In this document: piece after piece, positions 26,607 to 35,525 of the stretch
Layout of the letters: every line of letters starts with the position of its first letter
Numbering within the stretch: position 1 is the stretch's first letter
Assembly: GCF_004923315.1 (NCBI RefSeq)
Contig: NZ_CP039648.1
Location: forward strand, 414,501 to 478,500
Source: Azospirillum sp. TSA2s
Lineage (GTDB): Bacteria > Pseudomonadota > Alphaproteobacteria > Azospirillales > Azospirillaceae
Reading direction: 5' to 3'
Length of the DNA stretch: 64,000 bases
Notes under the pieces: model-generated
Told to the model about the DNA's origin: nothing
Database searches by the model: none
The model's input: the letters and a program-made list of their open reading frames with translations, nothing else
Made by a program: the position numbers and the translations under genes

Positions 26607-27365
26607 ATGCAGCTCACCGGTAACACGATCTTCATCACCGGCTCCACCTCCGGCATCGGCCGCGGGCTGGCCGAGGCGTTCCACAAGCTGGGCAATCAGG
26701 TCATCATCGCCGGACGGCGCAAGGCCCTGCTGGATCAGGTGACCGCTGCGAACCCCGGGATGAAGGGCATTGAACTGGACATCACCGACCCGATCAGCAT
26801 CCAGGCCGCGGCTGAGCGTCTGATCGCCGAGAACCCGACGCTGAACGTCCTGATCAACAACGCGGGCATCATGCCGTTCGACGACGCCTCCGGCCCGATC
26901 GACGATGCGCGGGCCCAGTCGATCGTCACCACCAACCTGCTCGGTCCCATCCGCATGACGTCGGCCCTGATCGAGCATCTGAAGGCGCAGCCGCGGTCGG
27001 TGATCGTCAACAACACCTCCGTGCTCGCCTACACCCCGCTGGCCAACACGGCGGTCTATTCGGCCAGCAAGGCGGCGCTGCACAGCTACACGCTGTCCCA
27101 GCGCTTCATGCTGCGCAACACCAGCGTCACCGTGCAGGAAATCGCGCCGCCCTGGGTCAACACCGACCTGATCAAGAAGGGCGACGATCCGCGCGCCATG
27201 CCGCTGGACGCCTTCATCGAACAGACGATGGCGGCGCTTGCGACGGACGCGGAGGAGGCAATCGTCGAGAGCGCCCGCCCGATGCGCGACAACGCCGGCC
27301 CGAACGAGCATGCGCTGGTCATGGGCTTCAACAGCTACATCGCCGAAAACCCGATTCCGGTCTGA
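26607..27365 (+). CDS. Short-chain dehydrogenase (DltE-like)
   Basis: Classical SDR oxidoreductase, 252 residues, cytosolic. The NAD(P) motif TGSTSGIGRGLA is at residues 11-22, NNAG at about 89-92, the catalytic serine in NNTSVLAY and YSASK at about 151-155. The C-terminal extension with PRPMRDNAGPNEH-like sequence matches the DltE subgroup. AAGGA lies about 15 bases upstream of the ATG. Copy 2 of the repeated site is in its leader and a terminator follows the stop. The substrate is unknown; the surrounding genes suggest aldehyde or ketone stress. Confidence 0.9.
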   Translation: MQLTGNTIFITGSTSGIGRGLAEAFHKLGNQVIIAGRRKALLDQVTAANPGMKGIELDITDPISIQAAAERLIAENPTLNVLINNAGIMPFDDASGPIDDARAQSIVTTNLLGPIRMTSALIEHLKAQPRSVIVNNTSVLAYTPLANTAVYSASKAALHSYTLSQRFMLRNTSVTVQEIAPPWVNTDLIKKGDDPRAMPLDAFIEQTMAALATDAEEAIVESARPMRDNAGPNEHALVMGFNSYIAENPIPV

Positions 27366-27382
27366 TCGGGTACCAAGCAAAG

Positions 27383-27415
27383 AAGGGCCGCCGAGCTTTC
27401 GTTCGGCGGCCCTTT
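27383..27415 (+). terminator. Rho-independent terminator, bidirectional
   Basis: Perfect stem AAGGGCCGCCGA at 27383-27394 with the complementary arm ending at 27414, loop GCTTTCG, and T/A tracts on both sides. It ends the plus-strand SDR gene and, read the other way, the minus-strand MFS gene that finishes at 27431. Confidence 0.8.
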
Positions 27416-27430
27416 CCTATCGCGATGATT

Positions 27431-28639
27431 TCATTCAGCGGGAGCGTCGGCCAACCGGGGAGCCTTGGACGGGGCGAATTCCAGCAGGCAGGCCAGCGCG
27501 ACGCAGAGCGCGCCGACCCAGCCGAGTTCCCGAACGCTGGCGACGCTCAGCACCAGCGAGCCCAGCGCCGCCCCCACCGAAAAGCCGAAATAGTGGAAGG
27601 AGGCGTTGACCGAGAGAATGATCGGCGCGTGCTTCGGCCCGGTGATGCCGATCAGCCGGGCCTGTTGGCCGGGATAAAAGGCCCAGGCGGAAAAGCCCCA
27701 GAGCATGATGGCGACGAAGGCGGGGATCAGTGCCAGGGCTGGCGGCAGCAACTCCGCCGTCAGCGACAGGCTCGCCAACGCCAGCACGACCAGCGGCAGG
27801 GTCAGGGCGACGATGCGCGCACCGCCCAGCCGGTCGGTCAATCTCCCGCCCACCGCCAGCCCGATGAAGGCCGACAGCCCCCAGGCGAACAGGGCAAAGC
27901 CGACCGCCGCCCCTTCCAGCCCGGTCACCCGATGCAGGTAGGAGGCGATGTAGGGATAGACGGTGAAGGGCCCCATCGCCCACAGGGTGGTGACCGCCAG
28001 CGGCCGGCGCACCGCCGGGTTCGCCAGTGCCCCCAGCCGTTCGCGCAGCCCGACCACCGGGGCGGCGGAGCCGATGGCCCGCGGCAGCCCGACCAACAGC
28101 CCGGCAGCTGCCACGACCGAAAGAACGGCGACGCCGCCGAAGGTCATGCGCCAGCCCAGCGTGTGGCCGACGACCGCGCCCAGCGGCACGCCAAACACGA
28201 TGGCGAGGCTGAGGCCGCTCGTCACGATGGACAGGGCGCGGCCGCGCTCCGACGGCGGCACCAGCATGCCGGCCAGTGCGTTGGCGTTGGGCACGAACAG
28301 CCCCGCCGCCATGGCGAGAAGGACACGCGCCGCCATCAGTCCGCCATAGCTGCCGGCGACCGCCGCGACGATGTTGGCGACGACAAAGGCCAGCATGGTG
28401 GCGATCAGCAGAAGGCGGCGGCTGACCGCCCCGGTCAGGACGGTCAGCAGCGGCGAACTGGCGGCATAGGTCAGCGCGAAGACGGACACCAGCTGACCCG
28501 CCGCCTGTTCGCTGACCGACAGGTCGGCGGCGATGTCCGGCAGGATCGCCGCGATCATGAAACTCTCGGTCCCGACGGCGAAGGACCCGAGCGCCAGCCA
28601 ATAGAGCGGCGCCCTGGACTGAAGTGCGGTGGTGGCCAT
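27431..28639 (-). CDS. MFS transporter (DHA1/AraJ-like)
   Basis: Twelve-helix major facilitator of the drug/arabinose-efflux type, 402 residues. The first loop carries a weak motif A in TGAVSRRLLLIATM and the family start ALGSFAVGTESFMIAAILPDIAADLSVSEQAAGQLVS, typical of AraJ/YdhP-like exporters. The ATG at 28639 begins this conserved segment; the longer frame upstream has no transporter character. It faces the SDR gene across a shared terminator. Probably exports a small toxic compound or sugar derivative. Confidence 0.87.
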   Translation of the reverse strand: MATTALQSRAPLYWLALGSFAVGTESFMIAAILPDIAADLSVSEQAAGQLVSVFALTYAASSPLLTVLTGAVSRRLLLIATMLAFVVANIVAAVAGSYGGLMAARVLLAMAAGLFVPNANALAGMLVPPSERGRALSIVTSGLSLAIVFGVPLGAVVGHTLGWRMTFGGVAVLSVVAAAGLLVGLPRAIGSAAPVVGLRERLGALANPAVRRPLAVTTLWAMGPFTVYPYIASYLHRVTGLEGAAVGFALFAWGLSAFIGLAVGGRLTDRLGGARIVALTLPLVVLALASLSLTAELLPPALALIPAFVAIMLWGFSAWAFYPGQQARLIGITGPKHAPIILSVNASFHYFGFSVGAALGSLVLSVASVRELGWVGALCVALACLLEFAPSKAPRLADAPAE

Positions 28640-28828
28640 GAAAGGATTCCTGTGCGGGGCCATTCCGGACGGCACAAGAGGCAGGCAGGGACAAATGGTC
28701 TCACACCCTGCAAAAAAACAGACGGCCGGAAATGGCGGATGCCCGAAGTTTAGGACGGATGCCCGACGGCGTGAATGTCATGAAAACCGCATTTCCGGAC
28801 ATTCACGCGCAGCGGGGGAGGGGCGTCC

Positions 28829-31108
28829 TCAGACCCCGATCTTGTTCTTCGCCAGCGGAAGGCTGCGGATGCGCTGGCCGGTCAGCGCCGCCACGGCGTT
28901 CACCACGGCGGGCGGGACGCCGGGCAGGCCCGGTTCGCCGACACCGCCCATCGGGGCGCCGCTTTCCACGATCTCCACATGCACGGCGGGCATGGAGCGG
29001 CGCGACAGGATCGGGTAATCGTCGAAATTGTGCGACTGGCGGACGCCGTCCTTATAGACGAGCTCCTCGAACAGCGTGGCCGACAGGCCGAGCGCCACTG
29101 CGGATTCGATCTGCGACTTCACGATGGCCGGATTGACGATGCTGCCGGGATCGAAGGCGACCCAGACATTGTGGACCTGCGTCTCGCCGCCCTGGACCGA
29201 CACCTCGGCGATGGTTGCCGTCTCCGACCCGAAGGGGGAGGCCATCGAGACGCCGCGGGCACGGCGCACGCCGTCCACCTCGTAGGGGCCGCGCTTCCAG
29301 CCGCCGGACATAGCCGCGACGGTTCCCAGCAGCTTGGCATGGCGCGGCTTGTTCTTCAGCAGATCCATCCGCAGGGCGAAGGGGTCCTGGCCGCCGGCGT
29401 CGGCGATCTCGTCCAGGAAGCCTTCATAGAAGAAATCGTTCATCGAATGGCCGACGGAGCGCCAGAAGGCGATGGTCACGGGATGGGGGAACTTGACGTA
29501 CTCCATCCGCCGGTTGGGGATGGCGTAGGGCTTCTCCGTGATGCCTTCAACCGCCGAGCTGTCGACCGGGTCCTTGAACACCGCGCCGAACCAGCGGCCG
29601 AGCGGCCCCTCGCCGACCGTGCGCGCCTGGATCGCGGTGGGACGCCCATCCTTGCCGATGGCTGCGCGGAAGCGGCTGAAGCTGAGCGGGCGGAGGGCGT
29701 CCATGCGGAACTCCTCCTCGCGCGACCACAACACCTTGACCGGGCGGCCGGTGGCCTTCGCCAACTGGATCGCCTGGAGGAAGGGGTTGGCACTGCCATA
29801 GAGGAAATGCCGGCCGAAGAAGCCGCCCAGCATCGGCGAATGCAGGATGACCTTGTCCGGCGCCAGCCCGGCGGCCTGGGCCGCCACCGACTGGAACAGC
29901 TCCGGCATCTGGTTGGGCGCCCACAGCTCCAGCGTGCCGTCCAGGTTGAAGCGCGCAATGGAGGAGGGCGGCTCCAGCTGGCCGTGAGCCAGATAGGGGG
30001 CGTCATACTCCGCCTCGATCACCTTCGTGGCGGTGGCGAAGGCGCCGGCGGCGTCGCCCTCCGTTTCCGCCGGAAGTCCGGCCTCCTTGGAGGATTTGAG
30101 CGCCGCCAGCAGCCCGTCCGACGCATAGTCGGCGGCGACGGTGTCCAGGCCCGACGCGGCCGGGGCCGACCAGCTCACCGACAGCGTTTCCACCGCCTTG
30201 CGGGCGCGCCACCAGCTGTCGGCGGCGACCGCCACCGCACCGGGCAGCGTGTGGACGGAATGGACGCCGGGCATCGCCTTCACCGCCGCCTCGTTGGCGA
30301 CCGACCGGACGGTCGTGCCCTGGTTCGGCGCATGCTGGACCGCGGCGTAGAGCATGCCCTCCAGCTTCTGGTCGATGGCATAGACGGCCTTGCCGGTCGA
30401 TTTCGCCCGCACGTCGAGGCGCGCCACCGGCTGCCGGATGTAGCGGAAGCTGGCCGGGTCGCGCAAGGCCACATCGTCGCGCGGCGGCAGGGCAAGCGCC
30501 ACGGGAGCCAGCTCGCCATAGGACAGCCGCTTGCCGCTCACCGCATGGATGACGAAGCCATCCTCCGTCTTCAGGCTCTCCGGCTTGACCTTCAGCTTGG
30601 CCGCGGCGGCGCGGATCATCATGTCGCGGGCGGTGGCGCCCAGCCGGCGCATCAGCGGGTAGCTGGACCGGGTGGAGAAGCTGCCGCCGGTCATCCGCAG
30701 GCCGTTGATGACAGCGTAGTCCGGACCCGGCGGGGCGCATTCGACGGTGAAGCGGCTGGGGTTGACGTCCAGTTCCTCGCCGACGATCTGCGCCAGCCCG
30801 GTGTTGATGCCCTGGCCACCCTCCACGAAGGGGCTGAGCAGGGTGACGGCATTGTCCTTGCCGATGACCAGAAAGGCCGGGATGCGGGTGCCCGGCTTGA
30901 CCGCGGCGGCGGCGGTTTGTGCCCGCACCGGCACCGACGGCAGCAGGGCGCCCAACACCAGCGCGCTGGCGCCGAAGCCGAGGAAGGCGCGGCGCGACAG
31001 GTTGGAGACGCCCTCCGCCTTCATCAGCGGAACGGCGGACTGCGCCTCGATCTGGAGTTCGAGGGGGTCTTTGAGTTTGATCGGGGCTGCGGTGAGCAGG
31101 CGGTCCAT
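28829..31108 (-). CDS. Molybdopterin aldehyde/isoquinoline oxidoreductase large subunit
   Basis: Molybdenum-binding subunit of the xanthine oxidase family, 759 residues, of the IorB/AorB type with fused C-terminal domains. A twin-arginine signal SRRAFLGFGASALVLGALL at residues 38-56 predicts export of the complex. Molybdopterin segments include EGGQGINTGLAQIVGEEL, GGFFGRHF and the GVGEPGLPGVPPAVVNAV region containing the base-catalyst glutamate. It follows the 2Fe-2S subunit by 14 bases in one operon. Substrates may be aldehydes or N-heterocycles. Electrons probably go to a cytochrome; no cytochrome subunit is seen next to it. Confidence 0.92.
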   Translation of the reverse strand: MDRLLTAAPIKLKDPLELQIEAQSAVPLMKAEGVSNLSRRAFLGFGASALVLGALLPSVPVRAQTAAAAVKPGTRIPAFLVIGKDNAVTLLSPFVEGGQGINTGLAQIVGEELDVNPSRFTVECAPPGPDYAVINGLRMTGGSFSTRSSYPLMRRLGATARDMMIRAAAAKLKVKPESLKTEDGFVIHAVSGKRLSYGELAPVALALPPRDDVALRDPASFRYIRQPVARLDVRAKSTGKAVYAIDQKLEGMLYAAVQHAPNQGTTVRSVANEAAVKAMPGVHSVHTLPGAVAVAADSWWRARKAVETLSVSWSAPAASGLDTVAADYASDGLLAALKSSKEAGLPAETEGDAAGAFATATKVIEAEYDAPYLAHGQLEPPSSIARFNLDGTLELWAPNQMPELFQSVAAQAAGLAPDKVILHSPMLGGFFGRHFLYGSANPFLQAIQLAKATGRPVKVLWSREEEFRMDALRPLSFSRFRAAIGKDGRPTAIQARTVGEGPLGRWFGAVFKDPVDSSAVEGITEKPYAIPNRRMEYVKFPHPVTIAFWRSVGHSMNDFFYEGFLDEIADAGGQDPFALRMDLLKNKPRHAKLLGTVAAMSGGWKRGPYEVDGVRRARGVSMASPFGSETATIAEVSVQGGETQVHNVWVAFDPGSIVNPAIVKSQIESAVALGLSATLFEELVYKDGVRQSHNFDDYPILSRRSMPAVHVEIVESGAPMGGVGEPGLPGVPPAVVNAVAALTGQRIRSLPLAKNKIGV

Positions 31109-31122
31109 GATGCGTGCTCCTC

Positions 31123-31569
31123 TCAGCCGGCGGCTTGGCGGATGGCGGCGGCGATGCGGTTGTAGGTTCCGCAGCGGCACAGGTTGGTCATCGCGTCGGC
31201 GATGTCGCCGTCGCTCGGGTTGGGTGTCTGCTTCAGCAGGGCGGTCGCCGCCATCACCTGTCCCGATTGGCAATAGCCGCATTGCGGCACCTGTCCGGCG
31301 ACCCAAGCCTCCACCACCTTGCGGCCGACCGGGTCCTCCTCGATGGCGTCGATGGTGCGGATATCGGCGTTGCCGACGCTGTCCACCGGCACTTGGCAGG
31401 ATCGGGTGGCGGTGCCGTCGATCATCACGGTGCAGGCGCCGCATTGCGCGATGCCGCAGCCATATTTCGTCCCGGTCAGCCCCAGCGTGTCGCGAAGGAC
31501 CCAAAGCAGCGGCGTGTCGTCCTCGACCGCCACCTGATAGGCGCGGCCATTGACATGGAGGGTGGTCAT
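31123..31569 (-). CDS. 2Fe-2S subunit of the molybdenum oxidoreductase
   Basis: 148-residue iron-sulfur subunit of the IorA/XdhC-small type. The plant-ferredoxin-like cluster is CGCGIAQCGACTV (about 40-52) and the second, helical cluster is CGYCQSGQVMAA with CRCGTYNRI near the end. It is the first gene of the operon with the large subunit. Copy 3 of the repeated site lies 75-90 bases upstream in the matching orientation. It has no signal of its own and would be exported with the Tat-bearing partner. Confidence 0.93.
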   Translation of the reverse strand: MTTLHVNGRAYQVAVEDDTPLLWVLRDTLGLTGTKYGCGIAQCGACTVMIDGTATRSCQVPVDSVGNADIRTIDAIEEDPVGRKVVEAWVAGQVPQCGYCQSGQVMAATALLKQTPNPSDGDIADAMTNLCRCGTYNRIAAAIRQAAG

Positions 31570-31643
31570 GGCGGTCTCCGTGGAGGAGTTGGTTCGGGGG
31601 ATTCTGCTGCGGCCTATTCTTGCCCGCCGGCCGCCGGTCTCGT

Positions 31644-31659
31644 ATCCATCCCTAGGTAT
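31644..31659 (-). promoter_or_regulatory. Repeated dyad site, copy 3
   Basis: Minus strand ATACCTAGGGATGGAT, between the divergent 2Fe-2S subunit gene (start 31569) and the histidine kinase gene (start 31755), so it could serve either or both. Confidence 0.6.
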
Positions 31660-31754
31660 TAAGGGCGACGAACTGTTCGGACGCTAAATGACCGGAAACT
31701 GCCCGAGGCCGCCAATCGGGACAAATTTGCGGTCTTCCCAAGAGTTCCCTATAG

Positions 31755-33050
31755 ATGGCCGAGGATGGGCGACCGCGACAGGCCATTGACGTGTACGGTA
31801 ACGGGGAAAGGTTGCGAGCGATGGACCTTCGGCATACCGACCTGTTCGAGATCTCGCCCATCTCGATCCTGTGCGAAGACTGGTCGGGGGTGAAGCGTGC
31901 CGTCGACGAGGTGATCGCCGGCGGGGTGACGGATTTTGACCGTTTCCTGGAGGACAACCCGCAGTTCTTCTTCGACGTGCGGCGGTTCCACCGCATCCTC
32001 GACGTCAACCGCTCCGCCCTTGATTTGCTGGGTTTCCGGGACAAGCAGACTTTCCTGCGGGAATCGCGGGTGAGATTGCCGGCCAGTCCGGCCAGCAACG
32101 CCCAGGTGTTCAAGGCGATGGTGCGCGGCGAGACGGTCTGCCAGGGCGAACGCGTCCTGCACACCAAGGACGGGCGCGTCGTTCCCATCCTGTGGCGGGC
32201 GAGCCTGCCGCCGGGACCGGCCGATCCGCAGGCTTACAGCCGCCTCTATTTCTTCGCCGTCGACGTGAGTGAACTGAAGCGTGTGCAGGAGGCGCTGATG
32301 GCGGCCCAGGCCGACCTCAGCCATGCCGGGCGCCTGTCGCTGGTGGGGGAACTGGCGGCGTCGCTGACGCACGAGGTATCGCAGCCGCTGGTTTCCATCG
32401 CCAGCCATGCCGCGGCGGCGACGCGCTGGCTGTCGCGCGAGACGCCGAATCTGGGCGAGGTGGCCACCAGCCTGAGCCGCATCACCGCCAGCACCCAACA
32501 TGCCGTGCGGATCATCGGCAAGATGCGCTCCTTTGCGCGGCGCGGCGAACTCGTCACCGAAGCGATGAAGCCGCACGACTGTATCGCCGATGCGGTCACG
32601 CTGGTGGAGCATGAAGCCTATCGCCAGAGGACGAGGATCTCCGTCGATGTCCCGCCTGATCTGCCGGCCATCGTCGGCGACCGCACGCAAATCCAGCAGG
32701 TGATCGTCAACATCGCCTACAACGCGATCCAGGCCATGCAGGCGGCGAAGTCACCGGAGCGCCGCATCGCCATCGCCGCCGCGGCGGACGGGCCGCAATC
32801 CGTGACCTTCACCATCGCCGACAGCGGCCCCGGCATTCCGGACGATGTGCTGCCGCGGATCTTCGAACCCTTCTTCTCCACCAAGCAGGAGGGGATGGGG
32901 CTGGGCCTGTCGATCTGCAAGACGATCGTGGAGGAGCATGGCGGCCGGCTGTGGGCGGCCACCAACAGCCGGCAAGGTGCCGCCCTGTCCTTCTCGCTGC
33001 CGGTGGTGTCGACCGCGGGGGAGGCGGTGGCTCAGCCGGCCGCGCTGTAG
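31755..33050 (+). CDS. PAS-domain sensor histidine kinase
   Basis: 431-residue kinase without membrane segments, so cytosolic. A PAS domain covers about 75-175 (DVNRSALDLLGFRDKQTFL and later YFFAVDVSELKR). The phosphoacceptor box ELAASLTHEVSQPL has H206. The N-box IVNIAYNAIQAM, G1 box IADSGPGIPDD and G2 box KQEGMGLGLSICKTIVEEHGG are complete. The H-box type is that of FixL-like and TodS-like kinases. It is convergent with, and overlaps by 19 bases, the response regulator gene, its probable partner. Copy 3 of the repeated site lies 95 bases upstream. Confidence 0.9.
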   Translation: MAEDGRPRQAIDVYGNGERLRAMDLRHTDLFEISPISILCEDWSGVKRAVDEVIAGGVTDFDRFLEDNPQFFFDVRRFHRILDVNRSALDLLGFRDKQTFLRESRVRLPASPASNAQVFKAMVRGETVCQGERVLHTKDGRVVPILWRASLPPGPADPQAYSRLYFFAVDVSELKRVQEALMAAQADLSHAGRLSLVGELAASLTHEVSQPLVSIASHAAAATRWLSRETPNLGEVATSLSRITASTQHAVRIIGKMRSFARRGELVTEAMKPHDCIADAVTLVEHEAYRQRTRISVDVPPDLPAIVGDRTQIQQVIVNIAYNAIQAMQAAKSPERRIAIAAAADGPQSVTFTIADSGPGIPDDVLPRIFEPFFSTKQEGMGLGLSICKTIVEEHGGRLWAATNSRQGAALSFSLPVVSTAGEAVAQPAAL

Positions 33051-33862
33051 CCCGCGCTGTAGCGGGTGACCGTCCGTTCACGCACGCCCAGGATTTCGGC
33101 CATGCGGACGAGATCGGCCAGCGACTGTGCCTGCATCTTGCGCATCATGTTGCCGCGGTGGATCTTCACCGTGACCTCGCTCAGTTCCAGCTTCGCCGCG
33201 ACCTGCTTGTTCATCAGCCCGGCGGTGACCAGGGCCATGACGTCGCGCTCGCGCGGCGTGAGCTTGGCGTAGAGTCCGCGCACCGTGTCGTCCTGGCCGC
33301 GTTCGGCGCGGCGCCGGCTATCCAGGTCCACCGCCTCCGCGACGGCCTGCAGCAGGTCCGGTTCGGTGAAAGGTTTGGTCAGGAAGTTCACGGCGCCGGC
33401 CTTCATCCCGCGCACCGTCATCGGGATGTCGCCCTGGCCGGTCATCAGCACCACCGGCACGGCGATGGACCGGTCGTGCAGCGCCTGCTGGACCTCCAGC
33501 CCATCGGCACCGTCCAGATAGACGTCCAGCATCAGGCAGGCAGCGCTTGCGGCCTCGTCACACGCCAGAAACTCCTCCGCCGAGGCGAAGGCCATCACCT
33601 TGTAATCGACGGAGCGGAGCAGGCTTTCCACCGCACATCGCACGTCGGCATCGTCATCGATGATGCAGACCAGGGCGGGGGTGCCGCAGTCCACCATGGA
33701 ACTCTCCACCATGGAACTCTTCGCCATGGAGCTCTCCGTCATGCCCATCTGCCGCTCTCTCTGGCCGGCCCGTCCATCGTAGCCGGGGCGCTCTCCCGCG
33801 GCAAAGCCGGCGAAGTCGTATCCCCCGACGGTGGTGTCGCTGCGGTGTGGCTGGGCGGTCAT
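33032..33862 (-). CDS. FixJ/NarL-type response regulator
   Basis: 276-residue regulator: receiver (about 64-180, phosphoacceptor D113 in LMLDVYLDG, K in FLTKPF) and LuxR-type HTH (LTPRERDVMALVTAGLMNKQVAAKLELSEVTVKIHRGNMM). The first 60 residues are a poorly conserved extension that includes a threefold five-residue repeat (SMAKS/SMVES/SMVDC). The ATG at 33862 overlaps the stop of the single-domain regulator gene (ATGA); an ATG 40 codons later would remove most of the extension. It probably binds the repeated dyad site, as FixJ/NarL proteins bind short inverted sites; this is inference. Confidence 0.9.
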   Translation of the reverse strand: MTAQPHRSDTTVGGYDFAGFAAGERPGYDGRAGQRERQMGMTESSMAKSSMVESSMVDCGTPALVCIIDDDADVRCAVESLLRSVDYKVMAFASAEEFLACDEAASAACLMLDVYLDGADGLEVQQALHDRSIAVPVVLMTGQGDIPMTVRGMKAGAVNFLTKPFTEPDLLQAVAEAVDLDSRRRAERGQDDTVRGLYAKLTPRERDVMALVTAGLMNKQVAAKLELSEVTVKIHRGNMMRKMQAQSLADLVRMAEILGVRERTVTRYSAGYSAAG

Positions 33863-34239
33863 GGGGCGCGGTCCCGTTCGGTCTTGAGGGCGTCTTCGAT
33901 GAGGACGAGCAGCTTTTCCGGATCGAGCGGCTTGGTCAGAAAGGCGGTGGCCCTCTGCGCTGCCGAGCGGCTGCGGGCCGCAGGCGTGGCGAAGGCGGTC
34001 ATCACGATGACGGGGTGGCTGCGACCCTGCTGCAGCAACACCATCTGCAGGCTGAGCCCGTCCATACCGGTCAGGTTGAGATCGGTGATCAGGCAGTCTG
34101 CCTCGCCATCGTAGGCGATGAACTCCTCCGCCGAGGAGAAGGTGCGAACCTGCATTCCGACGGACCGCAGGAAGTTGTCCAAGCTCTCCCGGATGCTATC
34201 ATCATCGTCGACGACACAGATGGTGGGAACACTCAGCAC
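33859..34239 (-). CDS. Single-domain response regulator (CheY-like receiver)
   Basis: 126-residue receiver domain alone, with the acidic pocket VVDDDD at 9-14, phosphoacceptor D53 (CLITDLNLTG), T in VMTAF and K in FLTKPLD. It lacks an output domain, so it may act as a phosphate sink or relay for the kinase, or modulate the LuxR-type regulator encoded immediately downstream with a four-base overlap. Copy 4 of the repeated site lies 88 bases upstream of its start. Confidence 0.88.
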   Translation of the reverse strand: MLSVPTICVVDDDDSIRESLDNFLRSVGMQVRTFSSAEEFIAYDGEADCLITDLNLTGMDGLSLQMVLLQQGRSHPVIVMTAFATPAARSRSAAQRATAFLTKPLDPEKLLVLIEDALKTERDRAP

Positions 34240-34326
34240 AACATCGCACTCCAGCCGCGGCTCGGCCCGTCAACAACCTCCGTTGCGGCCGACTCATTTC
34301 AACAGGTGGAGCAGGATGCGGCATTC

Positions 34327-34342
34327 ATACCTGCGTATAGGT
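34327..34342 (+). promoter_or_regulatory. Repeated dyad site, copy 4
   Basis: ATACCTGCGTATAGGT, the most symmetric copy (ACCT...AGGT). It lies between the hydrolase stop (34388) and the receiver gene start (34239). Its plus-strand orientation is opposite to the gene it would control, consistent with a dyad that works both ways. Confidence 0.6.
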
Positions 34343-34387
34343 TGACCCCCGCAGCGCCGGGCGCGGCCCTGCGGGGGCGAAGCCCCT

Positions 34388-35413
34388 TCAGGCCTTGAAG
34401 AAGGCCAGCAGGTCGGCATTGATGGTTTCCGCATGCGTGGTCGCCATGCCATGCGGGAAGCCCTTGTAGACCTTCAGCGTGCCCTTCGGCAGCAGTTTGG
34501 ACGACAGGAGGGCGGAATCGGTGATCGGCACGATCTGGTCGTCGTCGCCGTGCATCACCAGGACCGGGATGTCGATCTTTTTCAGATCCTCGGTGAAGTC
34601 GGTCTCCGAGAAGGCCTTGATGCAGTCGTAATGGGCCTTGGTGCCGCCCATCATCCCCTGCCGCCACCAGTTGTCGATGACTCCCTGGGAGACCTGGGCG
34701 CCGTCGCGGTTGAAGCCATAGAAAGGGCCGGACGGGATTTCACGGAAGAACTGGGCGCGGTTTGCGGCCAGTGCCGTGCGGAACCCGTCGAACACCTCCA
34801 GGGGCAGGCCGCCGGGATTGGCCTCGGTCTTGACCATGATCGGCGGAACGGCGCCCAGCAGAGCCGCCTTTCCCGCCCGCGAGGTGCCGTGGCGGCCCAG
34901 ATAGCGCGCGACCTCGCCGCCGCCGGTCGAATGGCCGACATGGAAGACGTTCTTCAACCCCAACCCGGCGACCACCGCCAGCACGTCGTCGGCGTAGGTG
35001 TCCATCTCGTTCCCGGTCGCCGTCTGGGTGGAGCGGCCATGGCCCCGCCGGTCATGGGCGACGACACGGTAGCCATGGTTCAGGAAGAACAGCATCTGCG
35101 CGTCCCAGTCGTCGGCCGTCAGCGGCCAGCCATGGTGGAACATGACCGTCTGGGCGTCGCGCGGACCCCAATCCTTGTAATAGATCGATGCGCCGTCCTT
35201 GGCGGTGACGAACCCGTCTTCGGTTTTGCCGTTGGTCATCGTCCGTTTTCCTTCCCTGTGATGGACAGAGCCGTTGCCGGCGGTCTGGCGTTCGGCCGCG
35301 ACGGCGGTGGCTGGGGAGGCAGCCGTCGCGACGGCGGCCCCGGCGATCGCGGTGCCGACGATGAAGCTGCGGCGCGTGGCATCCGCCGCCGACGTGGAGT
35401 CTTCGGGTCGCAT
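34388..35413 (-). CDS. Alpha/beta hydrolase, non-haem chloroperoxidase-like
   Basis: 341-residue alpha/beta hydrolase. Nucleophile S162 is in GHSTGGG, with the acid in HGDDDQIVP and the base in [17 protein letters not shown] forms the oxyanion region, all typical of cofactor-free haloperoxidase/esterase types. From 35413 the protein has a twin-arginine signal ([20 protein letters not shown]). A second ATG at 35239 has a GGAAGGA site and would give a cytosolic 283-residue enzyme. Copy 5 of the repeated site is 97 bases upstream of the first start. The real substrate is unknown; perhydrolase activity is common in the group. Confidence 0.87.
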   Translation of the reverse strand: MRPEDSTSAADATRRSFIVGTAIAGAAVATAASPATAVAAERQTAGNGSVHHREGKRTMTNGKTEDGFVTAKDGASIYYKDWGPRDAQTVMFHHGWPLTADDWDAQMLFFLNHGYRVVAHDRRGHGRSTQTATGNEMDTYADDVLAVVAGLGLKNVFHVGHSTGGGEVARYLGRHGTSRAGKAALLGAVPPIMVKTEANPGGLPLEVFDGFRTALAANRAQFFREIPSGPFYGFNRDGAQVSQGVIDNWWRQGMMGGTKAHYDCIKAFSETDFTEDLKKIDIPVLVMHGDDDQIVPITDSALLSSKLLPKGTLKVYKGFPHGMATTHAETINADLLAFFKA

Positions 35414-35509
35414 CGTTCAAGTCCTTTTGTCAGTGCGTCAACGGTTCGGCTGATCGGCGCCGCGGAACGCCGACGCTTTCAATGGCTACCGGATTGAGGC
35501 ACTTTTCAA

Positions 35510-35525
35510 AGCTATCCGTAGGTAT
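35510..35525 (-). promoter_or_regulatory. Repeated dyad site, copy 5
   Basis: Minus strand ATACCTACGGATAGCT, in the 322-base gap between the divergent hydrolase and MHS transporter genes. Nothing else was recognised in the gap; bases 35540-35700 are notably AT-rich. Confidence 0.6.
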
